DNA of 40,166 nucleotides from Emcibacter sp. Its GTDB lineage: Bacteria > Pseudomonadota > Alphaproteobacteria > Sphingomonadales > Emcibacteraceae. The stretch covers positions 1 to 40,166 of the forward strand of contig JAJFIP010000252.1 in assembly GCA_021774875.1 (NCBI GenBank), in the 5' to 3' direction. Of the stretch, positions 9,440 to 17,170 are shown piece after piece. The notes below the pieces were generated by a model, which saw nothing but the letters and a program-made list of their open reading frames with translations, did not search any database and was not told the DNA's origin. The translations under genes and the position numbers were made by a program. The stretch's first letter is position 1. Each line of letters starts with the position of its first letter.

Positions 9440-10603
9440 CTAGAAGTGGCCTTTCAAGTTCTCAACCAGATCGAGCTTTTCCCATGAAAAGCCGCCATCT
9501 GCCTCAGGCGTGCGACCAAAATGTCCATAGGCTGCTGTCCGCTCATAAATAGGCCGATTCAAATTCAGATGTTCCCGGATACCTCGGGGGCTTAAATCCA
9601 TCATTTCAAACAGTGCCTTTTCAAGTCTGGCTGGATCAACTTTACCTGTATTATGGAAATCCACATATAAAGATAGAGGATGAGACACACCGATCGCATA
9701 AGCCAGTTGAATAGTACAGCGGTCCGCCAATCCTGCAGCCACCACATTCTTAGCCAGATAGCGCGAAGCATAGGCTGCTGAGCGATCCACCTTTGTCGGA
9801 TCTTTGCCGGAAAAAGCGCCGCCGCCATGAGGGGCAGCGCCGCCATAGGTATCGACTATGATTTTCCGCCCGGTAAGACCCGCATCGCCGTCCGGGCCAC
9901 CAATGACAAAATTTCCTGTAGGATTGATGTAAAGCTCATCATCAGGGCACATCCAGCCCGACGGCAGACTATTCTCAATATGTTCAAGAACAATTTCCCG
10001 GATTCGTTCCTGAGTGACATCCTGCCCATGTTGAGTCGACACCACAACTGACGTAGCCCTGACCGGCACACCGTCCTCATATTTCAAGGTGACCTGACTT
10101 TTGGAATCAGGTCCTATTTCTGTCACTCCGCCGTGGCGAGCATCGGCCAGCGATTTCAGAATCAGATGAGAATAATGCAGGGGAGCCGGCATATATACGT
10201 CAGTTTCATTGGTGGCATAACCAAACATGATGCCCTGGTCTCCGGCACCTTCGTCCTTATTATCTTTACTGTCCACACCCATGGCTATATCAGCGGACTG
10301 CCCGTGAACATGTATTTCAACTGACATATTATCCCAGTGAAATCCATCCTGCTCATAGCCTATTTTTTTAACTACTCTGCGGGCGGCAGCTTCCATAATA
10401 TCCGCATCAATTGATGCCGGACCCCTGACTTCACCTGCAAGCACCACCCTATTTGTCGTGGTCAAGGTTTCAACCGCTACGCGGGCCTCAGGCTCCGCAG
10501 CCAAAAATAAATCAACGATGGCATCGGAAATACAATCTGAAACTTTGTCTGGATGGCCTTCTGATACTGATTCACTGGTGAATAAATAATTTTTTCTGGA
10601 CAT
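9440..10603 (-). CDS. metK: S-adenosylmethionine synthetase
   Basis: MetK makes S-adenosylmethionine from ATP and methionine. The 387 residues fit the family. Diagnostic segments are [10 protein letters not shown] at 14-23, [12 protein letters not shown] at 119-130 and the phosphate-binding [17 protein letters not shown] from 260. The ATG at 10603 has GGAGAA eight bases upstream. The roughly 150-base leader is very AT-rich and holds several perfect palindromes, but nothing in it matches a SAM riboswitch that I know. The upstream neighbour is an unrelated sugar transferase, separated by a terminator. Confidence 0.98.
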   Translation of the reverse strand: MSRKNYLFTSESVSEGHPDKVSDCISDAIVDLFLAAEPEARVAVETLTTTNRVVLAGEVRGPASIDADIMEAAARRVVKKIGYEQDGFHWDNMSVEIHVHGQSADIAMGVDSKDNKDEGAGDQGIMFGYATNETDVYMPAPLHYSHLILKSLADARHGGVTEIGPDSKSQVTLKYEDGVPVRATSVVVSTQHGQDVTQERIREIVLEHIENSLPSGWMCPDDELYINPTGNFVIGGPDGDAGLTGRKIIVDTYGGAAPHGGGAFSGKDPTKVDRSAAYASRYLAKNVVAAGLADRCTIQLAYAIGVSHPLSLYVDFHNTGKVDPARLEKALFEMMDLSPRGIREHLNLNRPIYERTAAYGHFGRTPEADGGFSWEKLDLVENLKGHF

Positions 10604-10660
10604 GGGAAATTCTCCGGCAATAAAATAATAATGTCTGATTCGATATATAACATATCATTT

Positions 10661-10727
10661 ATATAAAGAAACCTTTATATTTTTGTTAACAACGAAATTT
10701 ATTTTCTGCCTGCCCGGGATTTCCCGG
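10661..10727. promoter_or_regulatory. Cluster of perfect palindromes in the metK upstream region
   Basis: Three perfect inverted repeats lie close together: ATATAAAG-AAAC-CTTTATAT (10661-10680), TTGTTAACAA (10683-10692) and CCGGGA-TT-TCCCGG (10714-10727). They lie 58 to 124 bases upstream of the metK ATG, in an AT-rich stretch that should contain its promoter. They may be protein-binding sites or leader hairpins. No promoter could be picked out with confidence. Confidence 0.4.
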
Positions 10728-10748
10728 TCGAGTTATGTGTATTGCTCA

Positions 10749-10783
10749 TAAAAATAAGCCTGAGATCTTTTGATCTCAAGCTT
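10749..10783 (-). terminator. Intrinsic terminator after the sugar transferase gene
   Basis: On the minus strand a 12-base stem (AAGCTTGAGATC / GATCTCAGGCTT, one mismatched pair) with an AAAA loop is followed by ATTTTTA. It begins 22 bases after the sugar transferase stop codon and separates that gene from metK. Confidence 0.8.
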
Positions 10784-10804
10784 GTCATGACAGCAAATCA
10801 TTTG

Positions 10805-11449
10805 CTATTCGGAAGGAGTATCATCAACGGGTATTTCAGCATTTGCCCATTCGGGCATGGTAACATGATTTTCCGCAGAAACGCCTGCCCGGCCAAAGAC
10901 TATTGGAAAAGTACGTAGCAAAATATTAAAATCTGTAAATAGGCTACAATTATCAACATACCAGACATCCAGAATGAATTTCTGATTCCAGCTGATGGAA
11001 TTACGACCCATCACCTGCGCCCAGCCGCTTATGCCGGGACGGACCTCATGACGGCGCATCTGTTCTGCCGTATAACGAGAGCCATATTCAGCAATGAAGG
11101 GCCGTGGACCGATCAAGCTCATATCACCGATGATAACATTCCAAAGCTGGGGCAATTCGTCGATACTGCAATCCCGAAGCAATTTACCAAATTTCGTCAA
11201 TCGATATTCATCGGCCAGAAATTCCCCATTCTCGTCCACACAATTGGTCATGCTGCGGAATTTCCAGATAGTGAAGGATTTTCCGTTAAGGCCTAATCGC
11301 TCCTGAGTGAAGAATATGGGACTACCCAGTTTGATACGAACCATGACTGCCGCCAAAAGCAGCAGTGGAGACAGGAATACGATCAATAGCACAGAACCCA
11401 CAACGTCCAGAAGCCGTTTCAGGACAATATTATAGGTAACTCCTCGCAT
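10805..11449 (-). CDS. Undecaprenyl-phosphate sugar phosphotransferase (PglC/WcaJ family)
   Basis: This is a monotopic phosphoglycosyl transferase that would start synthesis of a surface glycan by moving a sugar-1-phosphate onto undecaprenyl phosphate. The 214-residue protein has one re-entrant or membrane helix at about 11-37. It then has KFRSM at 63-67, the catalytic Asp-Glu pair in SIDELPQL (97-98), GDMSLIGPRP at 108-117 and RPGISGWAQV at 137-146. It is the small catalytic form, without the extra N-terminal helices of WbaP. No other glycan genes are nearby, so the sugar and pathway are unknown. AGGAGG stands only two bases before the ATG, so the start is a little uncertain. Confidence 0.92.
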   Translation of the reverse strand: MRGVTYNIVLKRLLDVVGSVLLIVFLSPLLLLAAVMVRIKLGSPIFFTQERLGLNGKSFTIWKFRSMTNCVDENGEFLADEYRLTKFGKLLRDCSIDELPQLWNVIIGDMSLIGPRPFIAEYGSRYTAEQMRRHEVRPGISGWAQVMGRNSISWNQKFILDVWYVDNCSLFTDFNILLRTFPIVFGRAGVSAENHVTMPEWANAEIPVDDTPSE

Positions 11450-11481
11450 TTCCTTCCTCCTTATTCCTCATAGTCGATATT

Positions 11482-11511
11482 CCTGTATTAAACCTTCAAG
11501 GTTAATGCAGG
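11482..11511. promoter_or_regulatory. Inverted repeat upstream of the sugar transferase gene
   Basis: The arms CCTGTATTAAACCTT and AAGGTTAATGCAGG pair almost completely, with one wobble and one bulge, around a central C. The core AACCTT-C-AAGGTT is a perfect palindrome. It lies 33-62 bases upstream of the sugar transferase ATG. No T run follows on either strand, so it is more like an operator or leader hairpin than a terminator. The rest of the gap (11450-11730) is AT-rich with no gene seen; AACATT-ACTC-AATGTT at 11717-11732 overlaps the lysS stop. Confidence 0.4.
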
Positions 11512-11730
11512 ATTAACATTTATAAATAATATAATAAAGGGTTACAAAACACCGAAACGCCCCAAAAAAACTGCATATCTGCAATATACGGCTCAACCTA
11601 TGGCTGTGCATACTGAGAATTACCTGTCTTAATATACGGACTAACATCTTATTATTACCATTGCAAGCAAAAAACTCTATCTTCCTCGTGGATTAGCCGT
11701 TTTTCTTCGCAGGCGCAACATTACTCAATG

Positions 11731-13320
11731 TTATCGTTGATTTTCAGACAGCACCATATGGATAAGATCGATAGTTTTCTGACGTCCATATAGAGCGATG
11801 AAGGATCCCATACGCGGTCCCTGTTTTTGACCCAGCAGTATTTCATACAGAGCCCCGAACCAGTCGCGCAGATTGTCATATCCCTGTGCATTGCCCACAG
11901 CAAAGACCGCATTCTGATAGTCGGAAGCGGGCTGAAGATCGTCCAGCTTATCCAGTTCCTGAATCAGGCTTTCAAGAGCGGCGGCCTCTTTATCTGTTGG
12001 GGCCCGATAGTTTTTATGGGGCTTAACAAAATTTTCATAATAGACCAGCGCGTAACCAGCCAGCTTATCAAGCAAGGGAAATTCTTCCGCTGTGGTTCCT
12101 TCGGCATAATTACTGATATAACCCCACAATGTTTCCTTGTCTTCCGCATTGCTGGCACTTACCAGATTGAGCAAAAGAGCAAAGGTAACTGGTAGCTTTT
12201 GCTCAGGTGGGGTGCCATTATGCACATGCCAGACCGGGTTGGTTAATTTCAGTTTGTCGTCCTGATCGCTGTATTTGGCGAGATGGGTAATATATTCATC
12301 TACAGTCTTTGGAATAACATCAAAAAACAACTTTTTTGCCTTGCGGGGCGAATGGAACATATAAAGTGACAGGCTTTCCGGCGTACCATATTTCAGCCAG
12401 TCTTCCATGGTCAGGCCATTGCCTTTGGATTTGGATATTTTTTCGCCGTTTTCATCCAGAAACAATTCATAACTGAACCCTTCCGGCGGCACAGCCCCGA
12501 GAATACGGGTAATTGCGCCCGACAGTTTGACAGATTCCATCAAATCCTTGCCAGCCATTTCATAATCAACCCCCAACCCGACCCAGCGCATGGCCCAATC
12601 CGCTTTCCACTGCATTTTGCATCCGCCGCCGGTAACGGGAACTTCCACCAGCTTGCCGGTTTCTTCATCGCGGTAAGTAACCGTACCTGCATCCAGATCC
12701 CGTTCCACTATTGGCACTTGCAGAACAATGCCCCTATGGGGACAAATGGGTAGAAACGGGCTGTATGTGGCCTGCCGCTCGGCACCCAATGTAGGCAGAA
12801 TCACTTTCATGATCCTGTCATAGGCCTCGAGCATCTTTAGCAGGGTTTCATCCATTTCCCCACTGGTATAGACCGTGGTGGCACTTTTGAATTCATAGTC
12901 AAAACCAAAGCTATCGAGAAAATCCCGCAGTCTCGCATTATTATGATGGGCAAAGCTCTCGTGTGTACCAAAAGGATCGGGAACTTTTGTCAGAGGCAGA
13001 CCGATATGCTTTGCCAGCATATCCTGATTAGGCAGGTTGGTTGGCACTTTGCGAAAACCATCCATATCATCGGAAAAAGCAATCAGTTTTGTTGGAATGT
13101 CACTGATGCGCTGAAAGGCTTGGCGCACCATTGTGGTGCGGGCCACTTCACCAAAGGTGCCAATATGGGGCAGACCGCTGGGACCATAGCCAGTTTCAAA
13201 TAAAACATAGCCTTTATCATTACCGAATTTTTCCAGTCGTTTCATAACAGAGCGGGCTTCCTGAAAGGGCCAGGCCTTGCTTTCCAGAGCCTGCTGAATA
13301 ATTTCCGGGGCATATGACAT
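11731..13320 (-). CDS. lysS: Lysyl-tRNA synthetase, class I
   Basis: This enzyme charges tRNA-Lys with lysine. It belongs to the class I, archaeal-type family (LysK) that alphaproteobacteria use in place of the class II enzyme. The 529 residues include the HIGH-like GYGPSGLPHIGTFGE at 44-58 and the KMSKS-like KISKSKGNG from 294. The anticodon-binding helical domain is at the C-terminus. The ATG at 13320 has no strong ribosome site. A good promoter lies about 30 bases upstream and gives a short leader. No terminator was recognised after the stop. Confidence 0.97.
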   Translation of the reverse strand: MSYAPEIIQQALESKAWPFQEARSVMKRLEKFGNDKGYVLFETGYGPSGLPHIGTFGEVARTTMVRQAFQRISDIPTKLIAFSDDMDGFRKVPTNLPNQDMLAKHIGLPLTKVPDPFGTHESFAHHNNARLRDFLDSFGFDYEFKSATTVYTSGEMDETLLKMLEAYDRIMKVILPTLGAERQATYSPFLPICPHRGIVLQVPIVERDLDAGTVTYRDEETGKLVEVPVTGGGCKMQWKADWAMRWVGLGVDYEMAGKDLMESVKLSGAITRILGAVPPEGFSYELFLDENGEKISKSKGNGLTMEDWLKYGTPESLSLYMFHSPRKAKKLFFDVIPKTVDEYITHLAKYSDQDDKLKLTNPVWHVHNGTPPEQKLPVTFALLLNLVSASNAEDKETLWGYISNYAEGTTAEEFPLLDKLAGYALVYYENFVKPHKNYRAPTDKEAAALESLIQELDKLDDLQPASDYQNAVFAVGNAQGYDNLRDWFGALYEILLGQKQGPRMGSFIALYGRQKTIDLIHMVLSENQR

Positions 13321-13347
13321 AAATTTTGCTCACTTTATTATTGGGCC

Positions 13348-13376
13348 TTAATAAATCCCTTTAGGGGCCACGTCAA
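13348..13376 (-). promoter_or_regulatory. Candidate lysS promoter
   Basis: On the minus strand TTGACG (13376-13371) and TATTAA (13353-13348) are separated by exactly 17 bases. This predicts transcription from near 13341, about 20 bases before the lysS ATG. It is the best match to a housekeeping promoter in the window. Confidence 0.6.
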
Positions 13377-13439
13377 CTCCCGGGCACTTACTTAACAAAA
13401 GGATGCTGATGGAGAGCTAATTATTTTGGCTCACGTCAA

Positions 13440-14357
13440 TCACACTTTATTTTCAAAGGCATTGGTGATGAATTTCTGGCCTTGATCGGAGCCTTGTTGG
13501 TATGGCTTGGCGGTGGTCATGTCAGACAGACTATTCCAGCTTTCTGCAATCATTTCAGGCGTCGCGTCAAGCCCCAGGAACAACCCTTCGCTTTCCATAA
13601 TCTGGGCGCGAGCAAAAGTTCCGGCACCGGCGGTGATAATCTCACCGGTCGGGGCATCCTTGCCACAAAGATATAATACGGCCGGCGAGACACTCTCCGG
13701 CGTCAACAGCTCAAGCATTTGAGGCGGCATCAGGTCGTCTGTCATGCGGGTTGCTGCCACAGGGGCCAGCACATTGACCCTGATGCCATATTTGAATAAT
13801 TCGAGCTTCAGAGTATTTGTCAGGCCAATAAGTCCCAGTTTGGCTGCCCCGTAGTTGCTCTGGCCAAAATTTCCGTATAGCCCACTTGAAGATGTGGTCA
13901 TGACGATGCGGCCATATTCCTGGGTTTGCATCACCGGGAGCACGGCACGGGTGGCAATGACACTGCCCTTCAAATGAACGTCCATAACCGCCTGAAAATC
14001 GACAAGCTCCATTTTACTGAACGTCTTGTCCCGCAATATTCCGGCATTATTAACCAGAATATCTATACGCCCGAACGCCGACATGGTTTGATCTACCATG
14101 GCCTTCATATCAAATTCTGATGTCACATTACCGCCATTTAAGATTGCCCTGCCACCAAGATCAGTGATTTCCTTAACCACCTTTTCTGCCGCTGTGAGTG
14201 ATGTGCTGTCAGAATTTTTCCCCCCGTCCCGGGTTCCGCCAAGATCATTTATTACTACCATCGCCCCCCGGGCGGCAAAGGCCAGTGCATGGGCGCGGCC
14301 TAGTCCGCCACCAGATCCGGTGACTATGGCGACCTGTCCAGTAAAATCATAAGACAT
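13440..14357 (-). CDS. Short-chain dehydrogenase, (R)-3-hydroxyacyl-CoA dehydrogenase-like
   Basis: This is an NAD(P)-dependent oxidoreductase of the short-chain family. The 305 residues include the Rossmann motif TGSGGGLG at 13-20, NNAG at 103-106 and a catalytic serine near 156-158. The YGAAK motif follows (Tyr169, Lys173). The NDLGGTRDGG loop and the C-terminal extension resemble the (R)-hydroxyacyl-CoA dehydrogenase domain of peroxisomal multifunctional enzyme 2. A role in fatty-acid or side-chain beta-oxidation is therefore inferred. The ATG at 14357 has AAGGA eight bases upstream. A perfect inverted repeat stands 45-67 bases upstream, so a ligand-responsive repressor is plausible. Confidence 0.88.
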   Translation of the reverse strand: MSYDFTGQVAIVTGSGGGLGRAHALAFAARGAMVVINDLGGTRDGGKNSDSTSLTAAEKVVKEITDLGGRAILNGGNVTSEFDMKAMVDQTMSAFGRIDILVNNAGILRDKTFSKMELVDFQAVMDVHLKGSVIATRAVLPVMQTQEYGRIVMTTSSSGLYGNFGQSNYGAAKLGLIGLTNTLKLELFKYGIRVNVLAPVAATRMTDDLMPPQMLELLTPESVSPAVLYLCGKDAPTGEIITAGAGTFARAQIMESEGLFLGLDATPEMIAESWNSLSDMTTAKPYQQGSDQGQKFITNAFENKV

Positions 14358-14401
14358 TTATTCATTCCTTTAATTTAGCATAGTTGCATTGTTATTTTTT
14401 C

Positions 14402-14424
14402 TTAACATAGATCAAGTATGTTAA
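14402..14424. promoter_or_regulatory. Operator-like perfect inverted repeat before the dehydrogenase gene
   Basis: TTAACATA, a seven-base spacer and TATGTTAA form a perfect 8-7-8 dyad. It lies between the divergent dehydrogenase and feoA genes, closer to the dehydrogenase. On the minus strand it overlaps a weak TTGATT / TATGTT promoter-like pair. The size fits a dimeric regulator of the TetR or MarR type; the regulator is not identifiable. Confidence 0.5.
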
Positions 14425-14484
14425 AATAATCAATCATTTACAGATTCTGCCATTTACAAATCAGCAAAAATCATGTACGTGTTC

Positions 14485-14512
14485 TTGATAATTATTATTA
14501 ACTGCGTATATA
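14485..14512 (+). promoter_or_regulatory. Fur-like box and promoter of feoAB
   Basis: The 17 bases at 14485-14501 form a near-perfect dyad (TTGATAATTATTATTAA, one mismatched pair) resembling the Fur consensus. The first six bases, TTGATA, can serve as the -35. TATATA at 14507-14512 lies 16 bases later as the -10. The predicted transcription start falls at or next to the feoA ATG at 14520, so the mRNA may be leaderless. Fur with iron would block this promoter. Irr or another iron regulator is an alternative. Confidence 0.6.
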
Positions 14513-14519
14513 TCATAGT

Positions 14520-14768
14520 ATGAGATATTTGAGCGATTTAAACATAGGTGATGAAGCCAAAGTCCTCGGATTTGAGGCGGAACGCTGCAAGGATATAGAG
14601 TTTGCCCGTGATCTGGAAGATCGTCTGCTTGAAATCGGCTTTGAAGAAGGGCTGGACGTTAAAATCCTTCATGAGGGCCCCGTCTCCCGCGACCCCATTG
14701 CTGTCCGCATCGGTCAAATGACCATAGCTCTGCGCCGGATGGAAGCTGATGCTGTGAAAATTTCATGA
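14520..14768 (+). CDS. feoA: Ferrous iron transport protein A
   Basis: FeoA is a small SH3-like cytoplasmic partner of the FeoB ferrous iron permease. The 82 residues show the family pattern: a DL..GDEAKVLGF start, then LEDRLLEIGFEEGLDVKIL and DPIAVRIGQMTIALRRMEADAVKI. No ribosome site precedes the ATG, which fits a leaderless transcript from the predicted promoter. Its stop overlaps the feoB start in an ATGA, so the two are translated together. Confidence 0.93.
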   Translation: MRYLSDLNIGDEAKVLGFEAERCKDIEFARDLEDRLLEIGFEEGLDVKILHEGPVSRDPIAVRIGQMTIALRRMEADAVKIS

Positions 14769-16636
14769 ATATTATGCCTGAAATGACCAAGGAAATTAAA
14801 ATTGCCCTCGTTGGCAGCCCGAACAGCGGTAAGAGCTCCCTGTTCAATGCCCTGACCGGAAGCCGTCAGAAAGTTGCCAATTATCCCGGCGTCACTGTGG
14901 AGCGGCGCAGCGGAAAATACACGACAAAAAACGATCAGAATATTGTCCTGATTGATTTGCCCGGTATTTATAGCCTCAAGGACCGCACCCTTGATGAACG
15001 GGTCAGCCGTGAAGTTATTACTGGCGTCCACACCAGCGAAAGTCGTCCCGACATTCTTCTATGTGTCGCCGACAGTACCAATCTGCGAGTTCATCTGCGG
15101 CTGGTTCTGGAATTAAAACATTTAGGATTACCGGTTATTCTCGCCCTCAACATGCATGATATGGCAGAGAGGGACGGAATCGATATTGACCCGGAAATTC
15201 TGTCCCGGGAACTTGGGATTCCAGTGGTCACAACTATTGCCGTACGTAGTGGCTCACTGGACGGGCTGAAAACACAGTTATCAAATTCCATTACCGACCT
15301 GATCCCGCCGAAAGATGCTGTTCAGGCCCCGACAACACGGGAATTACAAAAACAGGCCCGCACCCTTGCCAAAACTGCCATCATATCAGAAGGCATCCAC
15401 CATAAAGTCACGCGCGAGCTGGACAAAATTCTGCTGCATCCTGTTTTGGGCATCATTATTTTCTTCATTACTTTGTTCGGCATGTTCCAGCTGGTTTATT
15501 TCTGGGCCGAAACCCCCATGAGCCTTATTGAACAGGGGTTTCTGGCGTTACGGGGAATTATCTCAGGCTTGTTGCCCGATAACTGGCTACGTAGCCTGTT
15601 GGTCCATGGGGTCATAGCCGGGGTGGGCAGTGTGCTGGTTTTTCTGCCCCAGATTTTAATCCTGTTCACCTTCATTCTTATTCTTGAGGCCACGGGATAT
15701 ATGGCTCGAGCAGCCTTTATCATGGACCGTCTGATGGCTCTGGTCGGCCTGAACGGGCGGGCGTTCATCCCATTGATGTCCAGTTTTGCCTGTGCCATTC
15801 CGGGCATTATGGCGACCCGAACCATCGAGCATCACCGGGACCGGCTCACCACCATTATGATTGCCCCGCTGATGACTTGCTCAGCACGGATCCCTGTTTA
15901 TGCCCTGCTGATAGGGGCTGTTGTTCCCAATAATCCGGTAATTTTTGGTCTGTTCGGATTGCAGGGGCTGGTTCTGTTCGGATTATATCTGGCTGGTATT
16001 ATCAGTGCCCTGATTGTGGCGGCGGTTCTGAAAATGACCCTGACCAAGGGGGCGGCTCAGCCGTTCCTGATGGAGCTGCCCAAATATCAACTGCCAGTCT
16101 TGAAACATCTATTGATAAATCTGTGGGAGCGAGCGCGGATTTTCCTGAAAAGGGCCGGGACAATCATCCTTTATTCTGCCATTGGTCTTTGGGTTCTGGC
16201 GCAATATCCAAAAAAACCATTGGGGGCAACAGAGCCTGATATTTATTATAGCTATGCGGGAACATTGGGCCGCGCCTTGCAATATATTTTTGAGCCACTT
16301 GGTTTTAACTGGGAAATGTCCATTGCCCTGATTCCCGGCATGGCTGCCCGTGAAGTCGCCATTGGCGCATTGGGTACTGTCTATGCCCTGCAGGGAAGTG
16401 AAGATCAGATTGCCCAGGGCATGCGCACCGTAATCCAGAACAGCTGGTCACTGCCAACGGCCTTTGCCTTCCTCGCCTGGTATGTTTTTGCCCCCCAGTG
16501 TCTGGCAACGCTGGCCACCGTCCGGCGGGAAACCAACAGTTGGGGCTGGACCAGTTTTATGACCATATATCTATTTGCCCTCGCTTATCTCGCGGCCTTT
16601 ATCGTGAATAATGTCGCTATCGCCCTGCTCGGATGA
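14765..16636 (+). CDS. feoB: Ferrous iron transporter B
   Basis: FeoB is the inner-membrane Fe(II) transporter with a cytoplasmic G domain. The 623-residue protein has G1 GSPNSGKS at 17-24, G3 DLPG at 64-67 and G4 NMHD at 129-132. A helical insertion follows, then about 8-10 membrane segments from residue 222. The Gate region has SFACAIPGIMATRT near 339-352 and MTCSARIPVYALLIGAVVP further on. It is shorter than the roughly 770-residue enterobacterial FeoB, and G1 reads NSGKS where many FeoBs have NCGKT. Both occur in other bacterial FeoBs. No feoC follows. Confidence 0.95.
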   Translation: MNIMPEMTKEIKIALVGSPNSGKSSLFNALTGSRQKVANYPGVTVERRSGKYTTKNDQNIVLIDLPGIYSLKDRTLDERVSREVITGVHTSESRPDILLCVADSTNLRVHLRLVLELKHLGLPVILALNMHDMAERDGIDIDPEILSRELGIPVVTTIAVRSGSLDGLKTQLSNSITDLIPPKDAVQAPTTRELQKQARTLAKTAIISEGIHHKVTRELDKILLHPVLGIIIFFITLFGMFQLVYFWAETPMSLIEQGFLALRGIISGLLPDNWLRSLLVHGVIAGVGSVLVFLPQILILFTFILILEATGYMARAAFIMDRLMALVGLNGRAFIPLMSSFACAIPGIMATRTIEHHRDRLTTIMIAPLMTCSARIPVYALLIGAVVPNNPVIFGLFGLQGLVLFGLYLAGIISALIVAAVLKMTLTKGAAQPFLMELPKYQLPVLKHLLINLWERARIFLKRAGTIILYSAIGLWVLAQYPKKPLGATEPDIYYSYAGTLGRALQYIFEPLGFNWEMSIALIPGMAAREVAIGALGTVYALQGSEDQIAQGMRTVIQNSWSLPTAFAFLAWYVFAPQCLATLATVRRETNSWGWTSFMTIYLFALAYLAAFIVNNVAIALLG

Positions 16637-16741
16637 AACCGTCTTTTCCGTCACGTAAAGTTGATGCCAAGTGATATGACATTACCCGGACATTCTGCAA
16701 AAATTAAGTAATGAACCGTAGCAAGGAGTGTCTGCTTATTT

Positions 16742-17170
16742 ATGAATATGGATTATAGTCTGAAAAATATTGAAGAAAATACCCTTATAGAAGCTCGGCT
16801 TACAGGGCCTGTCAGAAATGATGACTGGGTCGGTTTCTTTGATATGATCGCTCACAAGATTGAAAATACCAAACGGCTGTATATGCTGATCGATGAAAAT
16901 AAATTTGAAAATGACATCAATTATGAAACAGCCCGCGCCCTGTTAAAGAAAGCATCCAACGTCCCTATTAAAGAGTTTATCATCAGTTTTTCCACTTCAG
17001 ATCCTCTGAAAGTGCATGTGGAAAAATTATTCCGGGCCATGGCAAAAATAGCCGACGTTCCCCTTGCCATCAGTTATCGTCTTTCTCTGGCTGAAGCCCG
17101 AAATGTCATCACAAGCCTGTGTCTGTCCTGCTATACAAAAATGTCCTCAATAGTGAAAAATAAATCCTAG
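16742..17170 (+). CDS. SpoIIAA/STAS-like small protein
   Basis: This 142-residue soluble protein has no signal peptide or membrane segment. The pattern of alternating strands and helices (TLIEARLTGPV, KRLYMLIDENKFEN, IKEFIISFSTSDPLKVHVEKLFRAMAKIA) resembles the SpoIIAA-like STAS fold, but this is a weak assignment by eye. An AAGGAG lies some 12 bases before the ATG at 16742; an ATG at 16748 is also possible. It follows feoB by 105 bases without an obvious terminator. Its stop codon overlaps that of the convergent iorB in a shared CTAG. Function is unknown. Confidence 0.7.
   Translation: MNMDYSLKNIEENTLIEARLTGPVRNDDWVGFFDMIAHKIENTKRLYMLIDENKFENDINYETARALLKKASNVPIKEFIISFSTSDPLKVHVEKLFRAMAKIADVPLAISYRLSLAEARNVITSLCLSCYTKMSSIVKNKS

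Noticed and set aside
10604-10755. SAM-II, SAM-V or SAM/SAH riboswitch in the metK leader
   Set aside because: The palindromes present do not match the conserved cores of these classes as I know them, and no pseudoknot partner could be drawn.
13357-13367. Small CCCTTTAGGG palindrome between the dehydrogenase gene and lysS as a terminator
   Set aside because: The stem is only three to four pairs and lies in the spacer of the predicted lysS promoter, so a terminator role is not supported.
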